A stretch of DNA of 5,089 bases from Deltaproteobacteria bacterium. GTDB taxonomy: Bacteria; Desulfobacterota; DSM-4660; Desulfatiglandales; Desulfatiglandaceae. The notes beneath the pieces were generated by a model. It had not been told where the DNA came from, did no database searches, and worked only from the letters and a program-made list of their open reading frames with translations. The stretch is from the NCBI GenBank assembly GCA_019307645.1, contig JAFDJF010000250.1, positions 1 through 5,089 on the forward strand, read 5' to 3'. Position numbers and translations under genes: made by a program. Positions 1 to 5,076 of this stretch are shown piece by piece. Positions within the stretch are counted from its first letter, which is position 1. Each line of letters begins with the position of its first letter.

Positions 1-467
1 AGAAGCACCAGAATAATCACACAGAGAATAAGCAGGGTGTGAGTCTTACCCGACTTCTTTTTTTCAGAAACGGGTCTGTCTGTCTCCCTGTCGTCAGCAG
101 AGTCATCTTCCGCTTCATCATCGCCGTCCTTGACAGAGTCCCTGTCCATATCATCTTTTTCTGCGACCCCACGCGAATCCTCACGATATTTAGCCTCCAG
201 ATCTTCGATATCCTCCATGGATTCTTCTTCGAAAACATCATCGAAATCCGCTTCTTTTTCCAGGCCTTCGTCAGTTAATTCCTCCAGTGCCCCCAGGTCC
301 TCTTCGCTGACACCAAGTGTCTGCGGGTATTCAGCCTCAACCTGTTCCGGGGGAAACGCCACAAACACGTGTTTACAGCGAGAACATTTGACTTTTGTGC
401 CTTCATTTTTGAGAAAGGCTTCATCCATATTGAATTTTGTACGGCACTCCTCACACTGGATAATCAT
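1..467 (-). CDS. MJ0042-type zinc-ribbon protein with acidic linker and membrane segment (partial)
   Basis: The 3' end lies beyond the left edge; 155 codons are visible without a stop. The start ATG (465-467) is preceded by a strong AGGAGGG ribosome binding site (472-478). Residues 1-40 form a zinc ribbon with CEEC (Cys5, Cys8) and CSRC (Cys28, Cys31), the pattern of the MJ0042/zinc_ribbon_5 family. Residues about 45-135 are a strongly acidic, probably disordered linker. After a basic patch (KKKSGK, 136-141) a hydrophobic run begins (LLILCVIILVL) and reaches the window edge, so it is probably a single membrane helix with the zinc ribbon on the cytoplasmic side. Proteins of this type in deltaproteobacteria often carry a DUF3426-like domain after the helix; that part is not visible here. 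It follows hpt on the same strand after 71 bases and may be co-transcribed. No precise function is known to me. Family is fairly sure, role unknown. Confidence 0.85.
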   Translation of the reverse strand, partial: MIIQCEECRTKFNMDEAFLKNEGTKVKCSRCKHVFVAFPPEQVEAEYPQTLGVSEEDLGALEELTDEGLEKEADFDDVFEEESMEDIEDLEAKYREDSRGVAEKDDMDRDSVKDGDDEAEDDSADDRETDRPVSEKKKSGKTHTLLILCVIILVL

Positions 468-484
468 TGAACCCTCCTGTTTGG

Positions 485-518
485 GTTTCGCTCAAAAGAG
501 ACCTTTGAAAAATGAAAC
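485..518 (-). other. small hairpin between hpt and the zinc-ribbon gene
   Basis: Two nested arms are visible: GTTTC (485-489) with GAAAC (514-518), and TCAAAAG (492-498) with CCTTTGA (502-508), the latter with one G-U pair and a three-base loop. No T-run follows on the minus strand, so it is not a standard intrinsic terminator. It could be a weak processing or stability element in an hpt-zinc-ribbon transcript, or chance. Confidence 0.25.
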
Positions 519-538
519 ATTGGGATAGCAAATGTGCC

Positions 539-1063
539 TTATTTCAAGACAAAGATATCAGATAATTGCCTGTATTTCTCATCATGGTCAAGACCGTAAC
601 CCACGACAAAACCTTCTTCTATCCGGAAGCCGCAATAATCAACGGTAACAGATACGTCTCTCCGCTCAAGTTTATCGATAAGAGCGCAGACCTTGATGGA
701 TTCAGGGGCTTTAGCCTCCATCTTCTTGATAATATGGGATAACGTCAGACCTGTATCAACGATATCTTCGACCAGGATGACCGGTTTCCCCTTTACGGAA
801 ATTTCCACGTCCTTTGTCAATCGGATTTCACCGCTGGAGGTCATTTCCGAGCCGTAACTGGCGGCCCTTACAAAATCTATCTTGATGGGAATGTCAAGCT
901 CCCTCGTCAGATCTGCAAAAAAGAATATTGCACCGTTCAACACCCCGATAAAAACAGGTTCTTGTCCCTCATAGTCAGAGGATATCCGAGCGGCAAGTTC
1001 TTTGACCCGTTCCTGAATCGTTTCGCTGGAAAGCAATAGTTTCTTTTCCAATGGGTTATCCAT
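539..1063 (-). CDS. hpt: hypoxanthine phosphoribosyltransferase
   Basis: A cytoplasmic purine-salvage enzyme that transfers the ribose-phosphate of PRPP onto hypoxanthine (often also guanine), giving IMP or GMP and pyrophosphate. The 174-residue length is normal for bacterial HPRT. Visible motifs in order: GVLNGA (40-45), the pyrophosphate-binding loop; SYGS (69-72), the flexible loop that closes over the active site; the PRPP signature VILVEDIVDTGLTL (95-108) with its acidic pair Glu99-Asp100; Lys131 in DKLERR, expected to contact the purine; and VGYGLDHDEKYR (154-165), the C-terminal base- and metal-binding segment. No key residue appears to be missing. The start ATG (1061-1063) has no clear Shine-Dalgarno sequence, but the upstream ATG at 1068-1070 is out of frame. 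It is transcribed divergently from rex and lies upstream of the zinc-ribbon gene. Gene identity is secure. Confidence 0.96.
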   Translation of the reverse strand: MDNPLEKKLLLSSETIQERVKELAARISSDYEGQEPVFIGVLNGAIFFFADLTRELDIPIKIDFVRAASYGSEMTSSGEIRLTKDVEISVKGKPVILVEDIVDTGLTLSHIIKKMEAKAPESIKVCALIDKLERRDVSVTVDYCGFRIEEGFVVGYGLDHDEKYRQLSDIFVLK

Positions 1064-1220
1064 TTAGCATAAATCTATAAGTCTAGTTAAGAATTTATAT
1101 GTTCAGTGGTATTATGGTTGGAAAGTGTGGGAATGGTCTTCAGGGCACGAACCAAAATACCGGATCTCAGGGGCATATTTACAGTTCGGCCTGTTCATAT
1201 CTCAGCTTTACTCATTGTCT

Positions 1221-1249
1221 ATAATATAGTAGACCCACAATATTGTCAT
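1221..1249 (-). promoter_or_regulatory. candidate sigma-70-type promoter for hpt
   Basis: Read on the minus strand, ATGACA (1249-1244) and TATTAT (1226-1221) are separated by exactly 17 bases; each hexamer matches the consensus at five of six positions. Transcription would start near 1214 and leave a leader of about 150 bases before hpt. A perfect 10-base palindrome, ACAATATTGT (1237-1246), overlaps the -35 box and could be an operator. The same AT-rich patch also holds TATAAT on the plus strand (1220-1225), but without a good -35 partner. Confidence 0.4.
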
Positions 1250-1313
1250 CATAATTTTTTTAAGGTTCGTGTAAAAATGGCCTCTGACAGCGGACTGCCC
1301 AAATGATCAATCT

Positions 1314-1494
1314 TGACGGTTTCGTAAAAAGTCGTCACTCCGGTGAAAACCGGAGTCCAGACAAGCTGAAACTATCTGATATAACTGGATTTTCCGATAA
1401 TTCGGAATCTTCGACCGGCCACAGTTTATCCCGCATTTGATGCGGGGCCGGAATGATGAAGGAGGGTGTTTTCCGACTTTTTACGGGATCGTCA
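1314..1494. mobile_element. MITE-like element with terminal inverted repeats and internal hairpins
   Basis: The ends are inverted repeats: CGTAAAAAGTCG (1323-1334) is the exact reverse complement of CGACTTTTTACG (1474-1485). The similarity extends outward through TGACG (1314-1318) and CGTCA (1490-1494), giving about 18 matches in 21 positions. Inside are a perfect 8-bp hairpin with a GAAA loop (1337-1356), a palindrome with 6-bp arms (1392-1407) and a perfect 7-bp hairpin with a three-base loop (1430-1446). No transposase is encoded in its 181 bases, so it would be a non-autonomous element moved in trans. From memory, similar repeats with AAAAAGTCGTCA-type ends next to a CCGG-rich hairpin are frequent between genes of sulfate-reducing deltaproteobacteria. 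A clear target-site duplication is not visible. Confidence 0.65.
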
Positions 1495-1517
1495 AACAAG
1501 GGTTTTTGGAAATACTC

Positions 1518-1546
1518 TTGCACCCCTCATGGGTCTGTTCTATAAT
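1518..1546 (+). promoter_or_regulatory. sigma-70-type promoter for the rex operon
   Basis: TTGCAC (1518-1523) and a perfect TATAAT (1541-1546) are separated by 17 bases, the optimal spacing. Transcription should begin near 1553 and give a leader of about 118 bases before rex. The promoter lies only 23 bases beyond the right end of the MITE-like element. No complete Rex operator palindrome is visible over it. Confidence 0.65.
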
Positions 1547-1670
1547 ACAGGCCCTTTAATTCAAACCATTTCTTTTCCGGTCAATCAGCATTCTTTGTCC
1601 GTACCGGGGATTCTTGGCCGAAAGGACTCCTTGTTTAAGTTTCTGAGTATTTACAAACTGAGGTTAACAA

Positions 1671-2324
1671 ATGGCGAAATCGACAAAAATACCAAAGGCA
1701 ACCATAACCAGGCTCTCTCTTTATTACAGACAACTCGAACTTCTGGAATTTGATGGCTACCGCATGGTCTCATCAGAAAAACTCGCATGGCTATGTCAGG
1801 TCAATCCCGCACAGGTCCGAAAAGATCTTGGTTATTTCGGGGAGTTTGGCGTCCGCGGTGTCGGTTACGACGTAATAGACCTTCAGGCTGAAATAAAAAA
1901 AATCCTGGCAGTAAACCGTGACTGGAACATCTGTATTGTCGGATTCGGGAATTTAGGCTCAGCCATTATGCAGCACCAAAATCTGCCGGCAAGGGGCTTT
2001 AAGTGTGTGGCCGTCTTTGACAACGATTCAGAGAAAATCGGAGAAAACACACCAACCGGTCTGAAAATTATGGATATCAGGAATCTTATTCAGGCGGTCA
2101 AGGAATTAAACATCGAAATTGGCGTCATCACGACAATCCCCTCGGCAGCTCAGAGCGTTGCGGATCTCTTCTTAAAAGCAAAGGTTCATGCCATCATAAA
2201 TTTTTCTCCAGGCATGGTCCGTGTACCAGACTATTGCGTGCTTGAAAATATTGATTTTACAATAAAACTGGACATGCTCACATTCAAGCTTCGTCAAAAA
2301 ACAGCTCCCCACTTTCACGGCTGA
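1671..2324 (+). CDS. rex: redox-sensing transcriptional repressor Rex
   Basis: Rex binds DNA as a dimer when NADH is low and releases it when the NADH/NAD+ ratio rises, derepressing genes for energy metabolism; in sulfate reducers known targets include sulfate reduction and ATP synthase genes. The 217-residue length fits the family. An N-terminal winged-helix domain (about 8-80) contains the Rex signature QVRKDLGYFGEFGVRGVGY (48-66), including the DNA-contacting VRKDL. A Rossmann NADH-binding domain starts at about 86 with the glycine motif VGFGNLG (90-96), followed by the acidic strand end VFDND (115-119). The C-terminal helix (about 195-217) matches the domain-swapped helix of the dimer. 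The start ATG has GAGGT (1660-1664) six bases upstream. It is the first gene of a probable operon with rnhA and a flavin reductase. A lone TTAACAA half-site touches the start codon (1664-1670), so autoregulation is possible but not shown. Confidence 0.96.
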   Translation: MAKSTKIPKATITRLSLYYRQLELLEFDGYRMVSSEKLAWLCQVNPAQVRKDLGYFGEFGVRGVGYDVIDLQAEIKKILAVNRDWNICIVGFGNLGSAIMQHQNLPARGFKCVAVFDNDSEKIGENTPTGLKIMDIRNLIQAVKELNIEIGVITTIPSAAQSVADLFLKAKVHAIINFSPGMVRVPDYCVLENIDFTIKLDMLTFKLRQKTAPHFHG

Positions 2325-2333
2325 TTAGCAGTA

Positions 2334-2780
2334 ATGGCACAAAAACAAGACAATTTAGTGGAAATTTTTACTGACGGGGCCTGCAGTGGAAACCCGGGTC
2401 CGGGTGGGTATGGTGCTATTTTGAAATACGGCGAGGAAATCAGGGAAATTTCCGGATACGAGATCGAAACCACCAATAACCAGATGCAAATGATAGCCAT
2501 CATTGATGCCTTGCGACAACTCAAACGACCTTGCAGGATAAGGATAGCCACTGATTCCCAGTATGTGGTGAAAGGCATGACCGAATGGCTTCCGGGATGG
2601 ATCAAAAGAAACTCGTTAACCTCTCAGAAAAAGCCTGTTTTAAACAAGACCCTGTGGGAGGAGATTTTAGGGCTGAGCAAACGGCATAAAATCGAGTGGA
2701 AATGGATTAAGGGACATAACGGACATCCATACAATGAACGTTGTGACCAGCTGGCCAGGGATGCGATCAGAAACAGCTGA
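2334..2780 (+). CDS. rnhA: ribonuclease HI with Gln at a catalytic Glu position
   Basis: RNase HI cuts the RNA strand of RNA-DNA hybrids (R-loops, Okazaki primers) with two metal ions held by four acidic residues. The 148-residue protein spans the whole fold: [13 protein letters not shown] (13-25) with Asp14, TTNNQMQM (46-53), ATDSQYV (72-78) with Asp74, a basic handle around [16 protein letters not shown] (89-104), and [15 protein letters not shown] (127-141) with His128 and Asp138. Spacing matches E. coli RNase HI exactly (Asp10/Glu48/Asp70/His124/Asp134 correspond to 14/52/74/128/138). The residue aligned with Glu48 is Gln52 (codon CAA), a single base away from GAA. Since Glu48 is needed for metal binding in the family, activity may be low or altered; a sequencing error or population variant is the alternative. 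It starts 9 bases after rex without a clear Shine-Dalgarno sequence, suggesting translational coupling. Confidence 0.93.
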   Translation: MAQKQDNLVEIFTDGACSGNPGPGGYGAILKYGEEIREISGYEIETTNNQMQMIAIIDALRQLKRPCRIRIATDSQYVVKGMTEWLPGWIKRNSLTSQKKPVLNKTLWEEILGLSKRHKIEWKWIKGHNGHPYNERCDQLARDAIRNS

Positions 2781-2793
2781 CGAGGCGATAGAA

Positions 2794-3270
2794 ATGGAAA
2801 ACATGTGGCCGACAATCCTCGGGAAAATAACGAATGGCATCTATGTTCTTACAACTTCTTACAAAGAAGAAATTAATGGAATGATCATTTCATGGGTTTC
2901 CCAGATCTCATATGAGCCGCCTCTTGTTATGGTCGCCATCCATCCAAACCGCTATTGTCACGATATGGTAAAACAAAGCGGCTGTTTTGCGTTACACATA
3001 TTATCCAGAAATCAGGCCGACCTTATTGGAAATTTTAAAGGCCCTGACCCCGCAGCCAAGTTTAAAACCATTAAGTGGAACAAGGGGAATGAAACCGGAT
3101 GTCCAATTCTAAAGCAATGCATCGCCTATATGGAGTGCCATGTTCAGGCAAGCCACCACCCGGGGAATCACACCCTTTTCATTGGCAAGGTCAAAAATGC
3201 CCGGGTGCTTTCGGATGAGGAACCCTTGAGCACACTTGACTCTTTAGGTATATATCTTGGAAAAAACTAA
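2794..3270 (+). CDS. flavin reductase-like, FMN-binding split-barrel protein
   Basis: A 158-residue protein of the flavin reductase-like family (PF01613 type), which binds FMN or FAD and passes electrons from NAD(P)H or another carrier to flavin or to partner proteins. Flavoredoxin and the flavin reductases of anaerobes belong here. Family features: GIYVLTT (15-21); NGMIISWVSQIS (28-39) followed by YEPPLVMVAIHPNRY (40-54), the core flavin-binding strands; HDMVKQSGCFALHIL (56-70); a GCPILKQCIAYMECHV segment (102-117); and NHTLFIGKV (125-132). The chosen ATG (2794-2796) has GAGG (2782-2785) eight bases upstream and lies 13 bases after rnhA. The open frame reaches back to an ATG at 2734 inside rnhA, but those 20 extra residues do not resemble the family. 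It is the last gene of the probable rex operon, a fitting partner for a redox regulator. The physiological electron donor and acceptor cannot be told from the sequence. No terminator is visible downstream. Confidence 0.88.
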   Translation: MENMWPTILGKITNGIYVLTTSYKEEINGMIISWVSQISYEPPLVMVAIHPNRYCHDMVKQSGCFALHILSRNQADLIGNFKGPDPAAKFKTIKWNKGNETGCPILKQCIAYMECHVQASHHPGNHTLFIGKVKNARVLSDEEPLSTLDSLGIYLGKN

Positions 3271-3321
3271 AGTTTCTCCCATGTATTCCCGAAAATAGAA
3301 ATATGATAATAAATTGGGATG

Positions 3322-3360
3322 TTGTTATTCATGTCTTTGACATAATCAATAACAATGTCA
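3322..3360 (+). promoter_or_regulatory. operator-like overlapping inverted repeats around a TTGACA hexamer
   Basis: In the 155-base gap before the acidic zinc-ribbon gene, TTGTTATT (3322-3329) is inverted as AATAACAA (3348-3355). ATGTC (3331-3335) is inverted as GACAT (3339-3343) and again as ATGTCA (3355-3360) against TGACAT (3338-3343). A perfect -35 hexamer TTGACA lies inside (3337-3342), but the matching -10 region (about 3360-3366, TCTTTT-like) is poor, which would fit an activator-dependent or regulated promoter. The binding protein is unknown. Confidence 0.35.
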
Positions 3361-3425
3361 TCTTTTGATTAAAATGCGACGATATCTCAAGATCATACAA
3401 GTCCACAACAACCCGGGAGTCGACA

Positions 3426-4382
3426 ATGAAATGCCCAAAATGCAATTACATCAGCTTTGATTACAGTCAGACATGTCCAAAATGTAAGAAGGCACTTGCC
3501 GAAGTAAGGGAAAAAATGAATCTTCCCTCTTTCAAACCAACCTCTCCCTCTCTTGCCGACTTTAATCGTCACGCGCCCACAGAATCTATAAAAATGGAGA
3601 AAAAAACGAGTTTTGACATGGAAGAAACAACCGAAATGGATTTTTCGGACAGCCAGGATTTTGATTTTCATCCTGAATTCGATTCTGCAGAAAAAACAGC
3701 AACATCAGACATGAATCTGTCTTTGGATGACGTGTCTGATGAGTTGTCTCTGGGCTTTGATGACTTTCCTATGGATGACGAGGCGTCAGTAATGCCACAA
3801 AAGGAACATACCGCTATTGCGGAGGATTCTTTTGAAACAGATTTAGATTTTTCTTTTGATGACGAGTCTGACGAATTATCTCTGGATTTTGACGAACCTG
3901 CAACAGGCCAGGATGCGTCTGAAGTATTGCAGACAGAAAAGGAAACCGGTATGGAAGACTCTCTTGATGCGACACTGGATCTGTCTTTTAAGGAGGAAAT
4001 CGATGAGCCCATACAGGCTCCGGAAGAGCCGGTAACCACGGATGCTGAAACTGCAGAGTCACAGGGAGAAGAGAAAACCGATGAAGAAGATACCGAGCAA
4101 AGCGTTTTTTTAGAACCCTCTGAACAAGATGAAGTAACAGCAGCCTTCGATTTTGGCGATCTGTCAATGGACGAGCAGGGAACAGATATCGAAGGGAAAA
4201 TCGCTGATGAGGAAGACGACCAACTCTCTCTTGATTTGGAGGAATCAGTTTCACCTGTGCAAGAAAATGCCGACATTACAGATTCTTTTTCTAACATCAA
4301 GAAGGAACAAGGGGGAAATATTTCATCAGACCTTGAAGTCCTGGATCTGGATCTGGATTTGGAGCAACCGGACGACAAATAA
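3426..4382 (+). CDS. zinc-ribbon protein with long acidic repeat tail
   Basis: A 318-residue protein I cannot assign a function. Residues 1-22 form a compact zinc ribbon with CPKC (Cys3-Cys6) and CPKC (Cys17-Cys20). A short basic or neutral link (21-60) follows, and then about 255 residues dominated by Asp, Glu, Ser and alternating Leu/Phe. The tail contains two adjacent 44-residue repeats (95-138 and 139-182) with the core DELSL.FD, a partial third copy from 183 (TLDLSFKEEIDEP) and looser echoes at 265-272 (DQLSLDLE) and 306-312 (LDLDLDL). There is no signal peptide or membrane helix, so it is probably cytoplasmic and largely disordered. The start ATG has GGGAG (3415-3419) six bases upstream. 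It stands alone between the rex operon and tRNA-Phe. Acidic zinc-ribbon proteins of this type are common in deltaproteobacteria but poorly studied; a scaffold or adaptor role is only a guess. Confidence 0.85.
   Translation: MKCPKCNYISFDYSQTCPKCKKALAEVREKMNLPSFKPTSPSLADFNRHAPTESIKMEKKTSFDMEETTEMDFSDSQDFDFHPEFDSAEKTATSDMNLSLDDVSDELSLGFDDFPMDDEASVMPQKEHTAIAEDSFETDLDFSFDDESDELSLDFDEPATGQDASEVLQTEKETGMEDSLDATLDLSFKEEIDEPIQAPEEPVTTDAETAESQGEEKTDEEDTEQSVFLEPSEQDEVTAAFDFGDLSMDEQGTDIEGKIADEEDDQLSLDLEESVSPVQENADITDSFSNIKKEQGGNISSDLEVLDLDLDLEQPDDK
3708..3971 (+). repeat. two tandem 132-bp coding repeats
   Basis: Unit 1 is 3708-3839 and unit 2 is 3840-3971, both in frame and each coding for 44 residues that align without gaps (DMNLSLDDVSDELSLGFDD against DLDFSFDDESDELSLDFDE at their starts; AEDSFET against MEDSLDA at their ends). 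A truncated third copy begins at 3972. The DNA has diverged more than the acidic/hydrophobic pattern, which suggests an old internal duplication kept by selection on composition. Confidence 0.7.
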
Positions 4383-4384
4383 TC

Positions 4385-4413
4385 TTGACATCAGTTTCAC
4401 TTTGCCTTAAAGA
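4385..4413 (+). promoter_or_regulatory. candidate promoter for tRNA-Phe
   Basis: A perfect TTGACA (4385-4390) begins two bases after the stop codon of the acidic zinc-ribbon gene. With 17-base spacing the -10 box would be TAAAGA (4408-4413), a weak match. The start site would be near 4420, about 30 bases before the mature tRNA. Read-through from the upstream gene is also possible because no terminator separates them. Confidence 0.4.
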
Positions 4414-4448
4414 TAGGCACATCAATTCGCCGTCAAGTCCGGTATCAT

Positions 4449-4524
4449 GCCGAGATAGCTCAGTCGGTAGAGCAGGGGACTGAAAATCCCCGTGTCCGCA
4501 GTTCAATTCTGCGTCTCGGCACCA
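4449..4524 (+). tRNA. tRNA-Phe (anticodon GAA)
   Basis: A complete 76-base cloverleaf. The acceptor stem GCCGAGA (4449-4455) pairs with TCTCGGC (4514-4520). The D arm contains the AGCTCAGTCGGTAGAGC core. The anticodon stem GGGGA/TCCCC frames the loop CTGAAAA with anticodon GAA at 4482-4484, which is tRNA position 34-36. The T arm carries GTTCAATTC. Discriminator A and an encoded CCA end (4522-4524) are present, so CCA need not be added after transcription. It decodes UUC and UUU. A strong terminator follows 18 bases later, so this is a single-tRNA unit. The 3' end is not followed by an integrase gene within the window. Confidence 0.97.
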
Positions 4525-4542
4525 TAAATTCTTAATAATAAG

Positions 4543-4583
4543 AAAGGGTTAATCAACAGTATGTTTGATTGACCCTTTTTTTT
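4543..4583 (+). terminator. intrinsic terminator after tRNA-Phe
   Basis: A 14-bp stem, 4543-4556 (AAAGGGTTAATCAA) with 4565-4578 (TTGATTGACCCTTT), with one G-U pair and an 8-base loop, runs into eight T residues (4576-4583). This is a textbook factor-independent terminator. Confidence 0.92.
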
Positions 4584-4680
4584 ATCGGGTTTCCTGCTCC
4601 TGCCATAAAATTAGGATTGTCCCGTAGCCCACAGTTTTCCAATAATCACGAACAAACTTTTTACGAATCTCAGCTGCCAG

Positions 4681-4697
4681 TTGGCATATTTATTGCT
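4681..4697 (+). promoter_or_regulatory. sigma-54 (-24/-12) promoter with no annotated gene behind it
   Basis: TTGGCA (4681-4686) and TTGCT (4693-4697) are arranged with exactly ten bases between the invariant GG (4683-4684) and GC (4695-4696), as sigma-54 RNA polymerase requires. Apart from TA in place of CG after TGGCA it follows the YTGGCACG-N4-TTGCW consensus. Transcription would begin near 4708. No protein gene follows on the plus strand inside the window, so the product may be a non-coding RNA or a long leader. An enhancer-binding activator site was not identified. Confidence 0.55.
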
Positions 4698-4704
4698 TTA
4701 ATTA

Positions 4705-4863
4705 TCACGTATGGAAAGACCGTATTTTTTTCTTTCTTCTCCTACCCGCTAGGTTCACTACCGCGAACCTAGCGGGATTTTCGTTCTCAAAATACCCAAA
4801 GGATGGCGTCTTGTCCGGAACTGCTAGCATTTCCTTTAATTCGGTAACGTGTTTCAGACGCAT
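4705..4863 (-). CDS. possible small hypothetical protein, 52 residues
   Basis: An open frame starts at ATG 4861-4863, preceded by AGGAGG (4874-4879) at ten bases, and ends at TGA 4705-4707. An in-frame ATG at 4882-4884 would extend it to 59 residues but has no ribosome binding site. The product begins MRLKHVTELKEML and ends with a very basic stretch, RRRKKKIR. I recognise no family. The frame reads through the perfect hairpin 4745-4776 and antisense to the sigma-54 promoter, so it may be a chance frame in a non-coding region. Confidence 0.2.
   Translation of the reverse strand: MRLKHVTELKEMLAVPDKTPSFGYFENENPARFAVVNLAGRRRKKKIRSFHT
4745..4781 (+). terminator. perfect 12-bp hairpin, probable terminator
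   Basis: CCCGCTAGGTTC (4745-4756) is exactly repeated in inverse at 4765-4776 with an 8-base loop, followed by ATTTT and further T-rich sequence on the plus strand. It is preceded by a pyrimidine-rich tract (4724-4743). On the minus strand the downstream sequence is A/G-rich, so termination would act on plus-strand transcripts, for example one started at the sigma-54 promoter. Confidence 0.6.
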
Positions 4864-4872
4864 TCTCGGACA
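4806..4872 (+). other. possible H-type RNA pseudoknot
   Basis: Two adjacent 6-base blocks, GCGTCT (4806-4811) and TGTCCG (4812-4817), have their complements in the same order downstream, AGACGC (4856-4861) and CGGACA (4867-4872). The crossing pairing is the layout of an H-type pseudoknot. Six-base pairings can arise by chance, and no known RNA family is recognised. CTAGCAT also occurs twice here (4824-4830, 4878-4884). Confidence 0.2.
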
Positions 4873-4981
4873 GCCTCCTAGCATACAAAATTAAAATATT
4901 TCCAAAGGATCAAGCCTCCTTTTAGTATCTACTTTTTCTTAACTTTTCGCATATATCTATAACCTTTCTCATGCCTGTCCC

Positions 4982-5076
4982 GGCTTTCCTGCCTCTGAAA
5001 AGGCCCCCCATTGATGTTTTTACCTTCCCTCGCCTCCTGAGTCCTTAGGGTTAAAGGTGTAATCAGGGGCTTTTTT
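4982..5076 (+). terminator. compound terminator-like structure near the right edge
   Basis: A first hairpin pairs GGCTTT (4982-4987) with AAGGCC (5000-5005). Directly after it a long hairpin pairs CCCC (5006-5009) with GGGG (5066-5069), TGAT (5012-5015) with ATCA (5062-5065), ACCTT (5022-5026) with AAGGT (5054-5058) and CCCT (5027-5030) with AGGG (5047-5050). Six T residues follow (5071-5076). The order stem plus U-run fits a plus-strand terminator or attenuator; internal loops make it weaker than the tRNA terminator. Confidence 0.4.

Noticed and set aside
1145..1271. Inverted pair CACGAACC / GGTTCGTG in the hpt-rex gap
   Set aside because: Only 8 bases each and 111 bases apart, with no similarity beyond the core; likely chance.
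1106..1306. Plus-strand open frame of 66 residues in the hpt-rex gap
   Set aside because: It covers the candidate hpt promoter and its palindrome, has no ribosome binding site and no recognisable similarity.
1631..1670. Rex operator just upstream of rex
   Set aside because: TTGT (1631-1634), ACAA (1653-1656) and TTAACAA (1664-1670) resemble half-sites, but no pair has the 18-20 base palindromic spacing of known Rex sites.
1466..1753. Plus-strand open frame before and into rex
   Set aside because: It begins inside the MITE-like element, overlaps rex out of frame, lacks a ribosome binding site and has no family features.
2734..2793. Longer start for the flavin reductase inside rnhA
   Set aside because: The 20 extra residues do not resemble the family, whereas the ATG at 2794 has GAGG at a good distance.
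3668..4378. Long serine-rich open frame antisense to the acidic gene
   Set aside because: It is a mirror of Asp/Glu codons on the other strand, with low-complexity Ser/Lys content and no independent translation signal.
4449..4524. tRNA-Phe as an integration site for a genomic island
   Set aside because: No integrase gene or repeated 3' tRNA fragment is visible in the following sequence, which instead begins with an intact terminator.
4569..4772. Plus-strand hydrophobic open frame after the tRNA
   Set aside because: It starts inside the tRNA terminator and runs through the sigma-54 promoter and the perfect hairpin; its hydrophobicity reflects T-rich DNA.
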